From positions 418,896,757 to 418,960,756 of the forward strand of contig NC_081415.1 in NCBI RefSeq assembly GCF_030272615.1: 64,000 nt of DNA, read 5' to 3'. The position numbers were made by a program, and so were the translations under genes. Below the pieces are notes generated by a model. The model saw only the letters and a list, made by a program, of their open reading frames with translations, searched no databases and was not told where the DNA came from. Below are positions 45,372-57,297 of this stretch, piece by piece; within the stretch, counting starts at the first letter, position 1; each line of letters starts with the position of its first letter. This DNA comes from Cryptomeria japonica. Lineage: Eukaryota; Streptophyta; Pinopsida; Cupressales; Cupressaceae.

Positions 45372-46500
45372 ATGTAGATAGGTCACATATTGATTTGTGT
45401 GGTTTTGGACACCTTCTACAGATGCCAGATATCCATGTAAATCATAGGATGTTGACCGCATTAGCAGAGTGGTTTCATTCAGAGCATAACACTTTCCATT
45501 TACCTATAGGAGAGATGACTATCACACCTGAGGATGTTTATCGAATTCTCAGGATCCCATTTGCTAGCGACAAGGTTGATTATGATTCTTCTCAGCAACC
45601 TGGTATTTTAGCTTTGAGACACATATTTCATGATGAGGCTATCCTTGAGTGGTCCATTACATGGGATGTTATGATGGCTAGATATAGTGAGTAGTTTCCA
45701 TTGGCATGTGTGTTAGCAGGTATCATTGGGTGTTTTGTCATGCTAGATAGGGGACAATAGGGCTTTCTATGTGGCTGGGCTAGGATGATCAAGAGACTAT
45801 TGACTCATTGTGAGAGATTAGGGTGGGGATCTTGTTTGTTAGCCCATATGTATCAAGAAATGTATGAGGTTGCATGTAGGGATGGGAAGAGCATGGTAGA
45901 AGGAGTCTTAGTTTTGCAAATATGGGCATGGGAGCACATCCCAGTATGCAAGTCGATAGTAGATGATTCTAGAGAGCCTCACCAGCCTATTGTATATTGC
46001 TATTCAGGTTATGTCACTCAACCCCATCTGGGCAAGACAAATTACTGGAGGAGACAACTTGATGATTTTATCATGGTAGTATGGAGTTGTATAGGGGTTT
46101 GGAGCTATGGGATGACTGGAGAGGGCAGAGGAAGCATATGTTTATGATGCATCCTCTTATTGGCAAGTTGGTCTCCATCATTGAGTGGTACGCAGTTTCT
46201 AGGGTTATGAGGCAATATGGCAGACCACATGGTATGTCATAGGAGTTTACAACCTATGCCCAATATGGAGATGATGAGAGACGAGGATGGGCTCTAAGGT
46301 TATCCTACATGCTGAGCATGTAGGAGCTAGTCAGTTTACAACAATTGAGATGGGATTACTTGGAGGATGTCATGGATGCGAGGGTATTGGTCCAGTATAG
46401 GGATTGGTTCCAGAGGCATTTGTGTCCTAGATTCACAGATCCTACAGTGCATGCACCTCTTATAAAGGAGGCTAAGGATGAGGCACCAACCCAGGTATAG
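45372..46500 (+). pseudogene. Antisense plant mobile domain (PMD) gene in gypsy-2
   Basis: The frame from 45372 reads SDVDRSHIDLCGFGHLL, LTALAEWFHSEHNTFHLP and GEMTITPEDVYRILRIPF, the classic N-terminal PMD pattern (pairing of W...FH.P.GEMT.T..DV). Stops occur near 45692 and 45757. The same frame resumes 45785-46147, then a frameshift near 46085 leads to LELWDDWRGQ, HPLIGKLVSIIEWYAVSRVMRQYGR and DARVLVQYRDWFQRH to about 46490. PMD genes occur both as host genes (MAIN/MAIL family) and as captured antisense genes in Tat-type retrotransposons. Location and strand make the second case clear here. No function can be asserted for this broken copy. Confidence 0.8.
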
Positions 46501-48650
46501 ATACCAAGTCAGGTACAGGGGTGAGGATAGGTGCAGGGTTTGAGAGTGGATGCACTAAGGTGGGTAGGAGGTGATCTTGGGGCTAGTAGCAGCAGAATAC
46601 CAGCTAGAGGGAGACAATGACAGAGAGGGAGGGGGGATCATTAGGAGTTGTTGGGGTTGAGGTTGGCGGTGCCAGGGTGATAGAGGTTCAAGGGGAGGAG
46701 GATAAAGTAGCGCCTAGGCAAGTGAGACAACAAAGAGATGGGCAAGAAGGTGGAGAGGGAGGCAGAGAGCCTATGAGAGCATAGGGGGGAGGGGGAGATG
46801 GAGGGGGAGGGAGAGAGTAGGGGGTAGCAGATGCAGCATGGTCTTTGAGGGATAGATTGATAGGTTTGTAGTCACAGTTGATAGTGGCGCAGACACAACT
46901 TGTAGAGTGGGACCGATAACTTGCCAAGGTCAGAGCAGAGTGAAATACTCTCCAGTGAGAGGTTTTGCATCAGACGAGTCGGGTAGCCTATTATGTTGTC
47001 ATGTATAGTGTAGCAGTCCCAGAGGCACAAAAGGTTGTTCCATATTCATAGTATATGGCTCAATCTGAGGGAGCTAGGGCACCTAGACAAGATGTCAATC
47101 AGTCGACACCACCTCCTCCACCACTTGGAGATGAGGGAGAGGCAGAGAGCTAGCTTGTTATGTCTCTTAAATTTTTTTATATATCCCATTTTTGTAGCCT
47201 TATTCGATTCTTTCTATGATGAGACATTGTATATGACAGTTGATATCATTTATACTTTGAGATTTTTATGATAATATATACGAGATCTTGATTTGATTTC
47301 ATCGTACTTGTGTTGATTGATTATGAGATGTCTTTCTATATGCTTTATTCTATATATATGCATATATATTCAACATGGATGTATGTAATGCAGATGAATA
47401 TGGATGTTTATTTTTGTTTCTTTTTCATATGCAAATAAATGATGAAAATGAGTAATGAGTAATGCAAATGTTTATTTTTCTTCATGCAATAATATGAATG
47501 CAAATGAGTGATAATGAAATGTATGGATCTATATAAGATGCGTATGTATGCAGCTAACATCTCAATACACAAGTACTTGATCAGAGAAATGATGATGAAA
47601 AAGAGACCACTTAGCTGAGAAATTATGATGCTTTAAACTATCATTCAGAAGATAAAGAGATCATTGTTATTACATTGAAATTACTCGAAATGCATAAAAT
47701 TTTAGAATCAATGCAACCTAAACCTAGTCACTGGATTTGGAGTGCTTAATCTTCATCACTGAGCATGTTACAAACACATCAAGCAAAATAGAGTTCATTT
47801 CTTTGCATATGCAATATTAACTATCTTGTTCGCAATGACCCTTTGTTCGTTCATATCCTTGGACACATTACGCATGCATCCAGATTGCACATTAAATAAA
47901 TTCCCTCAATAGACAAAGAAATGACTCCAGCCTCCCTGTAGCATACAAATAAGTGGAGTCGAGGTATGTGTGGCGATTTCACCCTGATGTGAAGGAACTT
48001 ATCATAGACACCCAGCTATTTAGATGTTTCCAGATCATCAAATTCATTCCTACAAACAGAAAACAAAGAAAAGTATTATGCCCCCCAATCCTTGCTCCTC
48101 TTAGTCAAGATAGACTTCCTCGAGTTACTCAGAGGGAATAATAATTGAAATCCAATGTAAAAGACAACACACAAAGAAAATTTCATGCATATCTCAAACA
48201 GTTTAGTGATTGTTTTCAGTAGTCTTGTTTTTTTTGTGTACTCATTGATAAAACTCTTCAGTAGTTAGGAGACAGGTGACTGACTCAGAGTGGATGACCG
48301 GGTACCCCTGACTAAAAGATGACTTGGTTGATACTTCTTAGGACATGTAAATATCTCAGTCAATTACCCTAAGACTAGGACATTGATCAGTTTCAAGCCA
48401 TGAGGGTTCCAAAAGAACCAGGATGTCACAAAAGTGACTAAAAGATATGTACAAGAGAAAGAAAAGATGTAGGAAAGTGGGAATGAAAATGGGAAATTCC
48501 AACATTCCATTGATAGATGAAGTGCTTGAGTACAAGAGGCGCCTATGTACCAGGTTTTCAATTGATTAGGAAAGTTTTTTTTTTTTTTTTAGGACATATT
48601 CTGATTAGAATTTCTTTAGGATATTTTAGTTGTATAGGTTGCTGGAGAAG
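46501..48650. other. PMD gene tail and gypsy-2 spacer
   Basis: 46500-46830 is strongly G-rich on the plus strand (GGGAGG-like words) and probably encoded a low-complexity tail of the PMD protein, ending near 47155. The remaining AT-rich part to 48650 holds no recognised gene; a 16-T run lies at 48575-48590. Confidence 0.5.
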
Positions 48651-48656
48651 AGAATA

Positions 48657-49815
48657 CTAAGTGAAGAATTTATTCAAGTGGATGGTTTTGATCGGTTCAC
48701 AGAGTTGTTCTCCTTTCGATGTTGAGAGTTGATAGGCACTAGATCCAAAGACTGTAGTAACAATGTAGGGACCCAGCCAGTTGGGTTCAAACTTCTCTTT
48801 GTTGCCTTGAAACTGTTGATTCTTAGGATTTTCTCTCACAACAAGGTCAGCAACCTGAAATTCTTGTTGTCGGACATTTTTGCTGTTACCTCTAGACATT
48901 CTCTTTTGATATGCTCTCAGATGATCAAATGCCTTTTGCCGATGTTCATCCAACAACTCGAGTTCTTGCAATCTAGATATCCTGTAGTCTTCATCAATAA
49001 CAAGACCTTGCAAAGAAACTCTTAAAGATGGTATCTCCACCTCAATAGGTAAGATTGATTCAGACCCGTACACCAAAGAAAAAGGTGTATCCCCAGTAGG
49101 TGTTCTAATACTTGTTCTATAAGCCCATAGTGAGCTGCAAATGCCAATCCTTTCCTGATTTATTTACTGTTCTGTGTAAGATAGTCAATAGATTCTTGTT
49201 AGATGCTTTGGCTTGTCCATTACCTTGAGAGTAGTTTATGGATGACTAGTATTGTTGTATTTTTAATTTTTCCAATATTTCATCTAGATCTTTATTCTTG
49301 AACTCCCTTCCATTGTCAGTCACAATGGATGAAGGTATACCATACCTGCAGATGATATAGTTTTGATTAATTAAACCTGTACCATACCTATAGATGATAT
49401 AGTTAAGGATGAACAAAGCTACTTGTTTATCAGTTGCTTTGATGAGTGGAACCGCTTCTACCCACTTAGTGAAGTACTCAGTGGCAGTTATAATAAACTT
49501 GTTTCTGTTAGATGATGGAGGATATATTTGCCCAATGAGATCAAACGCCCATTGTTGAAAGGGCCAATGTGTAACAAAGGGTATGAGATCCCTTGCTAGA
49601 GCATGTATAAGGCTCCCATGTAACTGACACTTCTCACAAGTTTTAGAAAATTTAATAGCTTCTTTCTCCATGTCTAGCCAGTAGTAGCCAGCCCTTTGTA
49701 GTTTCCATGCTAAAGTTAGACCGTTTGAATGGGATCCACAAACACCTTCATGAACCTCAGATAATGTGCATTGGGACTCTTTAGTTTCTAGACACCTAAG
49801 CAAAGTACTATCCAA
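48657..49815 (-). pseudogene. Gypsy-2 integrase
   Basis: 49815-49246 contains the zinc domain (EVHEGVCGSH ... CEKCQLHG) and the catalytic core (WAFDLIGQIYPP, SIVTDNGREFKNK). 49076-48657 holds the C-terminal part (VYGSESILPIEVEIPSLRV, FEPNWLGPYIV, IHLNKFF). A 14-residue in-frame duplication splits the core (see 49339-49404). A broken frame at 49077-49245 lies over the third catalytic residue. Confidence 0.9.
49339..49404. repeat. 42-bp in-frame duplication within gypsy-2 integrase
   Basis: 'ccatacctgcagatgatata' (from 49340) recurs 42 bases later with two changes, so NYIIYRYG appears again as NYIICRYG in the protein. This inserts 14 residues just before the TDNG catalytic motif. Confidence 0.85.
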
Positions 49816-49829
49816 ACCTCACCTAAATA

Positions 49830-50480
49830 GGTCGTTAGCGATGATAACGTACCGTGAAGCATTTTGGATTAGGTTCCTTTTCTCATTATGGGAAAGATTA
49901 GCAGGGATAACTTGGTTGCGTAGGTAAGAGTAAATGTGGCTGTAGCGAGATGAGTCATGTCCAATAATAGAACAGACCATCTAGGATTCACAAGAATCAT
50001 AGGCAGGATAATGTAACTCTTCCACCAGGAATACAAACCAAAAATTAGATTCCTATAGTTGTGGTATAGATGCCAAGGTGGCCATTGCATCTGCTACTCT
50101 ATTTGTTGATCTGGGGATCTGCTGAAATGATACAAAGGTAAATTATTTCTTGAGGTCATCCACCATTCTCTTATAAGGCATCAGTTTCTCATCTCTAGTT
50201 TGATATATATCATTGATTTGGTTGATGATGAGTTGAGAATCTCCATAGATGTATAATTCAACAATCTTCCATTTGATGGCCAACTTGATCCGATTCACCA
50301 AAGCTTCATATTCTGCAATGTTATTTGTTTAAGGGAAGAGAATCTTGTAAGCTTTTGGGATTGAATATTTTTGAGGAGTAATAAAAAGTATTTCGGCACT
50401 AGAACCATGTTGAGTGAAAGACCCATCAAACAACATCTTCCATGATCGTTGAGTGAGGTGCATGATCGATTCATCCAGAA
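49830..50480 (-). pseudogene. Gypsy-2 second (archaeal-type) RNase H
   Basis: Motifs in order across frames are MLFDGSFTQHGSSAEILF (about 50400-50455), NNIAEYEALVNRIKLA (50280-50325), a YGDSQLIINQI segment, and RVADAMATLAS (50065-50100). This order and the NIAEYEAL signature define the extra RNase H of Tat/Ogre elements. A stop just before NNIAEYEAL and others break it. Confidence 0.8.
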
Positions 50481-51265
50481 ATTCTATATGCAAAGGTTGA
50501 CTGTCTTCAAGTGGAGCATCAACAAGTTGATCTACAATAACTTGTCCTTTGATGGCTTTATGTTCTACATATTCAATATCAAATTCTGTAAGAACCATGA
50601 CCCATTTAGCCAATCTTCCTATAAGTGTTGCTTTGTTGAGAAGATATTTGAGTTGATCAATATTAGCCACCAACTTAATAGAATGTGCTAACATGTAGTG
50701 TCTTAATTTATGTGATGTAAAGACTAGTGCCAAACAAGACTTTTCTATGATAGTATAGTTCATTTCATAAGACATCAAGGTTTTGCTGATATAGTATATA
50801 GCTCGTTCTTTTTTGTTTTCATCTTGTTGTGCCCCCAGTGATGTATATGTAGCTGATATATATAGAATAAATGGTTTACCTTGAATTGGTGGCATCAATA
50901 TGGGTGGATTAGAAAGATAATCTTTGATTTGTTTTAGATGTTGTTCACAATCTTCATTCCAATTGTATGGGGCTCCTTTCGTTAATACTTTTGTGAAGGG
51001 TTGAGCTTTGTTTGCTAGCTGAGATATAAAGCACCTTATTGATTGGAGACGTCCTTGTAAACTTCTTATTTGACTGATATTCTTGGGTGAAGGCATTTCC
51101 ATTATGGCTTGGACCTTTTCAGGATCAACTTCAATTCCTTTCTTTGAAATTATGTCACCAAGCAATATCCTTGGTGTTACTCTGAATGCACACTTTTTAG
51201 GATTTAGCCAGAGCTTAAATCTTTCCATTCTATCCAGTATGAGACCTAGTTCTTGGATATGTGTG
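50480..51265 (-). pseudogene. Gypsy-2 RT thumb and first RNase H
   Basis: From 51265 the frame reads THIQELGLILDRMERFKLWLNPKKC. It continues with GIEVDPEKVQAIMEMPSPKN and RSLQGRLQSIRCFI into RNase H: FILYISATYTSLGA, RAIYYISKTL, YTIIEKSCLALVFTSHKLRHYM. The 299-aa frame is largely open and continues into the second RNase H. It is cut from the RT catalytic part by the insertion at 51271-54829. Confidence 0.88.
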
Positions 51266-51270
51266 GATCT

Positions 51271-54200
51271 TGTTGGGACTCATAAAATTTTGATGAATTT
51301 GGGAGGCCCATTTCAAAAATTTTGCATTTGCACTTCCTCTTGGCGTGTTTCTGGTAGTTTTTGAATTTTTGCCTTATTGGCAAAACCTACCCTGATCAGT
51401 AGGACTTACCCCAATGAGGTCGCTGGAGTGTGGAACAAACCAGAGTAAGTTATCAGGTATCAGGGTGACTAGTTTTAAGCTACCCCGATGACCCGATGAA
51501 CAAGCATGGGTGCAAAGCAGTTGTATCTGGTATTGGCTGGCAAGGTTCTCCCCTACATCGATGACCCGATAGAAAAGTGGAGCAGACCGGAGTAAGTTAT
51601 CGGGTATCAGGGTGAGTAGTTTTAAGCTACCCCAATGACCTGATGAGCAGTCATGGGTGCAAAGTGGTTGTATCGGGTATCAGCTAGCAAGGTTCTCTCT
51701 TATGCCAATGACCCGATAGAAAAGTGGACAAACTGGAGTAGAGCCATCGGGTATCGGGTGGAGCGGTTTAATGTTACGCCGATGACCCGATGGAAGTACA
51801 GAGCGCAGAAAGTCATCATCAACCATCAGAAGTCAGGTTTTGATGTCTTCTCGATGACCCGATGGAAAGTGCAAGCGGAGGAGGTAGACACTGGTGATAT
51901 TGGCCATTGGAATAGCATAATGTAATGCTACCGATGACCTGATGGAACATCACAAAGTATAGGAAGATGGCATCGGCCATCGGGTTAGCATGTTTGGAGA
52001 GGTCCCATTGATCTGATGGAAAGGCCCTAGCATGAAGGACCATTTATCCCAAATTGGTCACGGGGAGGAGCATTCTAGTATTTATATGCAAGGCCCCATA
52101 TATCCTTGGTGTCAAAGAATACGGGCTTTTCACAAGGAGCAGCTCAGCCCAGTGGGCCCACCGCATGCGCGTGCATCTCAAAGTGGCCTAATTTTGTGGC
52201 AAAAGGAGAGATTAACAAGCAAGCAAGTTGCACAGATCAGACAGCCATTGCTATACTGCAAGATGAAGGTGCTCGACTGTTAATTGTCGTGACTTGGCGA
52301 CAAACCACTAGTGGTAGGCTCAAATAGTGGTTAAAGCCAGCGGTGAACTATGGCTGACAGTTAAGGTAGACGGTTATGAGGAGCTTCATTTTGGTGGTTA
52401 GCCCAGGCCGTGTTGAGGTGTCAGGATTGGGACCTCAAAGCCAATCAAGGGGTGCCACATAGCAGACAGGTGGCATGTCATCAAAATGAATATCGAACAA
52501 ATCATGGCTTCGATGGATCACCATAAGGACTCATCGAAGGCATCAGTTTCATCGACATAAAAGGTGTTGATGAGACATGAAAATGGCTCACCAAAGGGGA
52601 AGTTCCATCAAATGACTAATGCCAAACAAACCAAAGGAAGTGGTAGGTCGAAGTGGCAAGATAGGTGGGTCAGGTGGTGAACCAAAGGTTGATGCGTGGC
52701 AAGCCCGACAGACATGTGGTGCCCAGTTAGATAACAGAATGAATCAGGGGGGGTGCCAAGTGGTGACATGTAGCAAAGAGGGGACCATATTAGCTAAGGT
52801 AAAGTCCTAGAGGGTTAAGAAGATCTGATGATCGGGCATGATGATCCAACGATTGTTTCCATGTCACGATGGGAAGATGATTGCCAAATATCCCCTATGA
52901 CTTGGCAACAAAGCATGTGCAAAAAAGGTGAAGTGACCCAGGCATTAAGGGTCGAGCAGGTTGAGGGAAGATCTAAGGCCTTCACTATACTGCGAGATGA
53001 AGATGTCCGATGATTATCCCCCATGACATGGAAAATAATTACATGGAAGTTGAGGTGGCTATCCAGGTGGGCTCAGTGTGAATCAGGTTGTGCCACGTGG
53101 CAGGGAGTAGAAGAAGAATCAGGATGGGACCAAGTCCAGTGGCAAGTAGATGGATCCAAAGGCAAATAAGGATGTGACATGTGGCGGGCCTACTAGAAGA
53201 GAGAGTAGTTCCAAGTGAATTAATGGATGGGCAAGTCAAGGTCAATCGATGGTGATCTGAGGTAGATCAATGACTATAGCCAAGTCGCAATAAAAAGTAG
53301 CTCGATGGCTAATCGGTGTGACTTGGCGACCAAGTGGTGGGGCCCGATAGAAAAGAAGAGCAGGTCAGAGGAATTAAAGAACAAGTCTGAGGGAGATCAA
53401 TGGTGGTCATTGATCTGCAATCCAAAGATGCATGATGAATATCCATCACGGATCAATGACAAGGAAGAGACAAAGAAGAATAACCAGAGTGGGCCCAGGT
53501 CAGAGGGTAGGTCCGACCTTGCTTGGGTGCTAGGACAAGTGGCGCACAGAGGGGCTCATGAGCGAACCAAAAGGTGCCATGTGGCAGAGATGCATGGTAG
53601 AAGTCTGCCTAGGAAATTCAAAGGTTTAAAATATAGTTTCAGGCTAAAGTGAAAAGGTAGAAACTTAAATAACTGACCTACAGAGGGACCGATGGCTGAG
53701 GGATTTTTTTTGCCCGAGATATAAGTGTTATATATCATTGGAAAGATCTCAATCCGAGGAATCCTTTTTTGTAGTCAAGTGAAACCCATAGAAAATATCT
53801 TTGGGGCAGTTACCTCAGGATCTCAGAATTTGTTTCTCAGTCAGGAAGATTAGATTCTCTGCAAGCCAAGTTGTGTGAAACAGTTAATGTTGAAAGATAG
53901 GGTATTTTCCATTGTCAGAGAATAAAATCTGATTTTGTCCTCCCTTCCTTCTTATTCAAGGGTCTTCTCTTTTTGTATGGGTTCCATATTTTTGGTGAGC
54001 GAGGCTCCTGAATCTTGGTTTCCAATTTTGAGTTTTTTCCAAATTTGTAATACAATGTCCCTTTTCAAGTAATAGAGTATCTTCTTGTTGTAGATGTTTT
54101 CTGTTGCAGGTCACATATATGTAAGGCATATATATAGTTTATTGGATTGTCTCTATGCCTTCTCTTATTTTCAATGAATCCAGTCTTCAAGGGAGTTTGG

Positions 54201-54829
54201 GGTTTCTCCTCTCAAAGTGGGAGTGTAATGGGTGCTCTTAGGTACTCTTCAAGGAAGAGTTTAAATTCTATGAACAATCATTTTGGATTTAGGATAATGT
54301 TTGGATATGTATGATCCTCTGTTGGAGTTTAGAATGTATTAATGTCAGGCATTAATACAGGGATATCTTTCTTAATAAATTGGATTTCCAATAGAAGTTT
54401 TCATTTACAGTTTGATGTATGACTCCATGCCCTTGGATAAGGCACTAGTATTGCAGATTCTGGGGATTCTCATATATTTTAAAATATCAAGTATCCATTT
54501 TCTTTTATGTTTTTGGTTTTAGATGTCCCATCTATCTCATGCTCCAATCTAGTATAGATGTCAATGTAGATCTAGCCCATTTGTAGTAACCTCCTTGTTG
54601 TTGAGCCTTTTGAGATTCATCTACTTTTATTGATGTCATATGTTTGTGATTGGCTGTATTTTGTGCATCAAAGGGCGTCCCCCCTAGGTCTGGTAGAACC
54701 TGAAGTGTAGGAGGATCATTAGGATCCTATGTTATGTTGTCCAAGCCCTGAAGTATTTCATTGATTGAGATTGGCTATTTCATGGATAGTTTGCAAGTGA
54801 ACTTGGGTTTCTCTTTTTTGAGAACAATA
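51271..54829. repeat. 3,559-bp LTR-type insertion in gypsy-2 RT, TSD GATCT
   Basis: GATCT lies at 51266-51270 and 54830-54834. Removing the insert and one TSD rejoins the RT frame (KTMKRS to THIQEL). The insert begins TGTTGGGACT and ends GAACAATA, where the last bases may be a decayed CA. No retroelement gene is recognisable, so a long solo LTR is the best guess; a truncated or non-autonomous element is the alternative. A hairpin-repeat array lies at 51400-52020. 52030-53650 is locally GC-rich with recurring 'gacttggc', 'gccacgtgg' and 'gtggca' words. The short frames are not supported as genes. Confidence 0.7.
51400..52020. repeat. Array of CGATGACCCGAT / ATCGGGTATC repeats
   Basis: A ~155-bp unit starting around 'agaccggagtaagttatc' occurs at least twice (about 51430-51585 and 51586-51735), followed by more diverged half-units to about 52020. 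Each unit has CGATGACCCGAT-type blocks and, 20-30 bases away, ATCGGGTATCAGGG-type blocks. These are near reverse complements of each other, so each pair can fold. Confidence 0.8.
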
Positions 54830-54834
54830 GATCT

Positions 54835-55730
54835 CTTCATAGTTTTTACTAGGGTGTCATCGATACATCATATCATGGAAGATAGTGGTTACTGCTCTTT
54901 GGTAAGTTGCTCCTACATTCTTAAGTCCAAATTGCATGACATTCTAGTAGAAGGTTCCCCATACACATGTGAAGGTTGTCTTTTCTTGATCCTCAGGAGC
55001 TACCTTGATCTGATTATAACCAAAGAATCCATCCATTAATGAGTACATCTCATATCCAATAGTCATATCTACTATCATATCAATGTTGGGCAATGGAAAA
55101 TCATCTTTCAAAAATGCTTTGTTGAGATCCCTGAAGTCTATGCAAACCCTAATAGATTTGTCTACCTTTGATACAGGTACTATGTTTGATATCCATTCTG
55201 CATAGTCTATAGCTTTGATAAATCCAACTTTTAGCAATTTTTCTAGCTCAACTTTGACTAGCAGTGCCACATGAGGATGCATCTTACAGAGTTTTTGCTT
55301 GACTGGTTTAACTCTTGGTGTAATAGAGAGATGATACATGATGAGATCAGGATCTAGTCCTAGCATATCAGAGTATGTCCATGCAAAGTTGATCTTCTTT
55401 TCTGAAAAGAGGTTGCTGAAATCTTTTAACTCTTTTGTTGATAGTGATTGAGCTAAATGAATGATATGTGACATCTCTTGACTTCCAATATTGACTAGTT
55501 GAGTTGGTTCAATCAATATTGAAGACCTTTCTTGGAAGTGACTTGGTAGCATATCAAGTATCTCACCCTCAGGTGCCTCAGAGAGGTTTTCACCCTTAGG
55601 TACGTCCTTTATTTTTACTTTTCTTTGTTCTGACACCACCACAGTGTGGTTTTCATCATCAAAACTTTTATTTTTCTTTTTTTGATTTTTGAGACTGAGA
55701 TACTTGATGTCTACCTTAGTCATGTTCTCA
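54835..55730 (-). pseudogene. Gypsy-2 reverse transcriptase, catalytic part
   Basis: The frame 55723-54944 carries VEKLLxVGFI-like text, SNIVPVSKVDKSIRVCIDFRD, FPLPNIDMIVD, YEMYSLMDGFFGYNQI and KTTFTCVWGTFY, the standard fingers and palm. After a stop and frameshift come NVMQFGLKNVGATYQRA and the catalytic IDDTLVK at 54856-54864 (first residue of Y-x-D-D changed). It is split from the thumb by the inserted element. Confidence 0.9.
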
Positions 55731-55789
55731 CTTTACTCATTGGTGGAAGATTTCATTGGTTCAACTGCATTAAGATAGCAGGCTAATGT

Positions 55790-57290
55790 GTAGTCATTGG
55801 TGAAGGTAAGTACATTCAAAGGTTGGTTGTAAAGACTACAATCAATCAGTTCAAGATGCATCAAGGATAAATTTTTAACAAGTTCAAGGGAGTTCATGGT
55901 ATTATCATCATAACTTCAGACCGACAAGTCAAGTTTTAGAAAACTACCTTGCATAGGTGTCTCGAGACCAGGAAGAATTACAACACGATTATTGAAGTCC
56001 ATGTTAATATTTAGTGGACCTAACCTAGCCGACCTACTCCGAGCATCGTCCCCTACTTCAGAATGGACTACATATTATGGTGTGATAGTAACATGGTCAA
56101 CATCTCAACATTCATGACAGAGTAGTCATAATATGATGTCGAATAGCTGTTGTTATAAATAGAGCTTACGTTTGAGTTATGAGAGTCATAAGATGAAGTT
56201 TCTGACTTGTCTTCAAGTGATTTAGTAAAAGTATGTATAGTATCAATACCTACATCTTTGATGCTGAAAGTTCCTTCGTGATTTGGTTCATTGATCACTT
56301 GTATTTGACGCACCTATTGACATAACCTTGATGGTTTTGTTAGTCCCTGACATCTTTTCCATTCAGCTTCCTCTGGACTAATGACTGGTCCTGCTTCTAT
56401 AGCTTCTAATTCTTCTTTTGTAGTTCCATACCTGATTTGTCCTATCTCATTAGAGGGATAATTTTCTCATGCTCTTCCTTCTTTCAGCTGTTATTCATAG
56501 TCTTCTTGTCTTTGTAGTCTGATTTCCTCTATTTCCTTTTGCAACTTTAAGTGGATTTCCTCTTGTTCTTCATTTATGATATCACTAGATTCTTCAGGAG
56601 TTTATGTAGTAGGTGTATCTGAGAGATGATCTAGAGCCCATTCATACTCATTTGAGTCAGTTTCTGAATCATCTACTTGTTGTCTACCTATGTATGTAAC
56701 CAGAATATTCAGTGGTGCAAACAATTCTTTACTTCTTTCTACCTCTTCTCTCATATCCTCTGGGACTTCTACTCCTTGTAGTTTTATTGTTGATACAATT
56801 GGAACTCGCATACCAGCTACTTCTTCTCTCTTGATTTTTTAATCTTCTTGTTCATTTTCATACTCTTCCTGAGTTTGCTAAGTATTGATTTCCTGTGATG
56901 TTGAAGGTAGTATCTTTTTCCTCCACTTAGATTGATGGTGAGAAGTATGTTTCTAATTTGATGACTTTCTTGGATTGTATCAGAGTCCAGCTTTATCATT
57001 TGCAAACTTAGTTTGTAGCTAAATAGGTTCAACAATACCTTCTTGACGATTTCCCAGAGGACTGGTACCTAAAAATCCCACGTGTTGAATCATCTTATAG
57101 CCTGGACCATATTGTGTCGGGGAAATTTCACAATGTCGTATTTCTTTGTTTGTACTTTCTTCTTTGAAAATCCATTTGATAACATCATCCTCTTCTATTT
57201 CATCTACAAGGGAAGTAGCGGATTGTATAAAGAGACCATCATAAATGACATTTGGAGTTGAAGTTTGTGGCTTCATAACCTCTGATGGTT
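55790..57290 (-). pseudogene. Gypsy-2 Pol linker between protease and RT
   Basis: Low-conservation, E/D-rich frames on the minus strand (57276-57019, 56811-56602, 56313-56068) are separated by stops. Their order fits the long spacer between protease and RT in Tat elements. I recognise no domain. Confidence 0.5.
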
Positions 57291-57297
57291 TTCCCGA

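Noticed and set aside
45372-46500. Host PMD (MAIN/MAIL-type) gene
   Set aside because: It lies wholly inside gypsy-2, antisense, at the place where Tat elements carry captured PMD genes, and it is broken by stops and a frameshift.
52815-53738. Several 60-115 aa frames on both strands in a GC-richer stretch
   Set aside because: Higher GC lowers stop frequency; words repeat (gacttggc, gccacgtgg) and no domain is present.
54530-54780. Minus-strand text resembling a protein near the right end of the 51271-54829 insertion
   Set aside because: Frames are stop-rich and I recognise no retroelement or host domain; treated as non-coding until searched.
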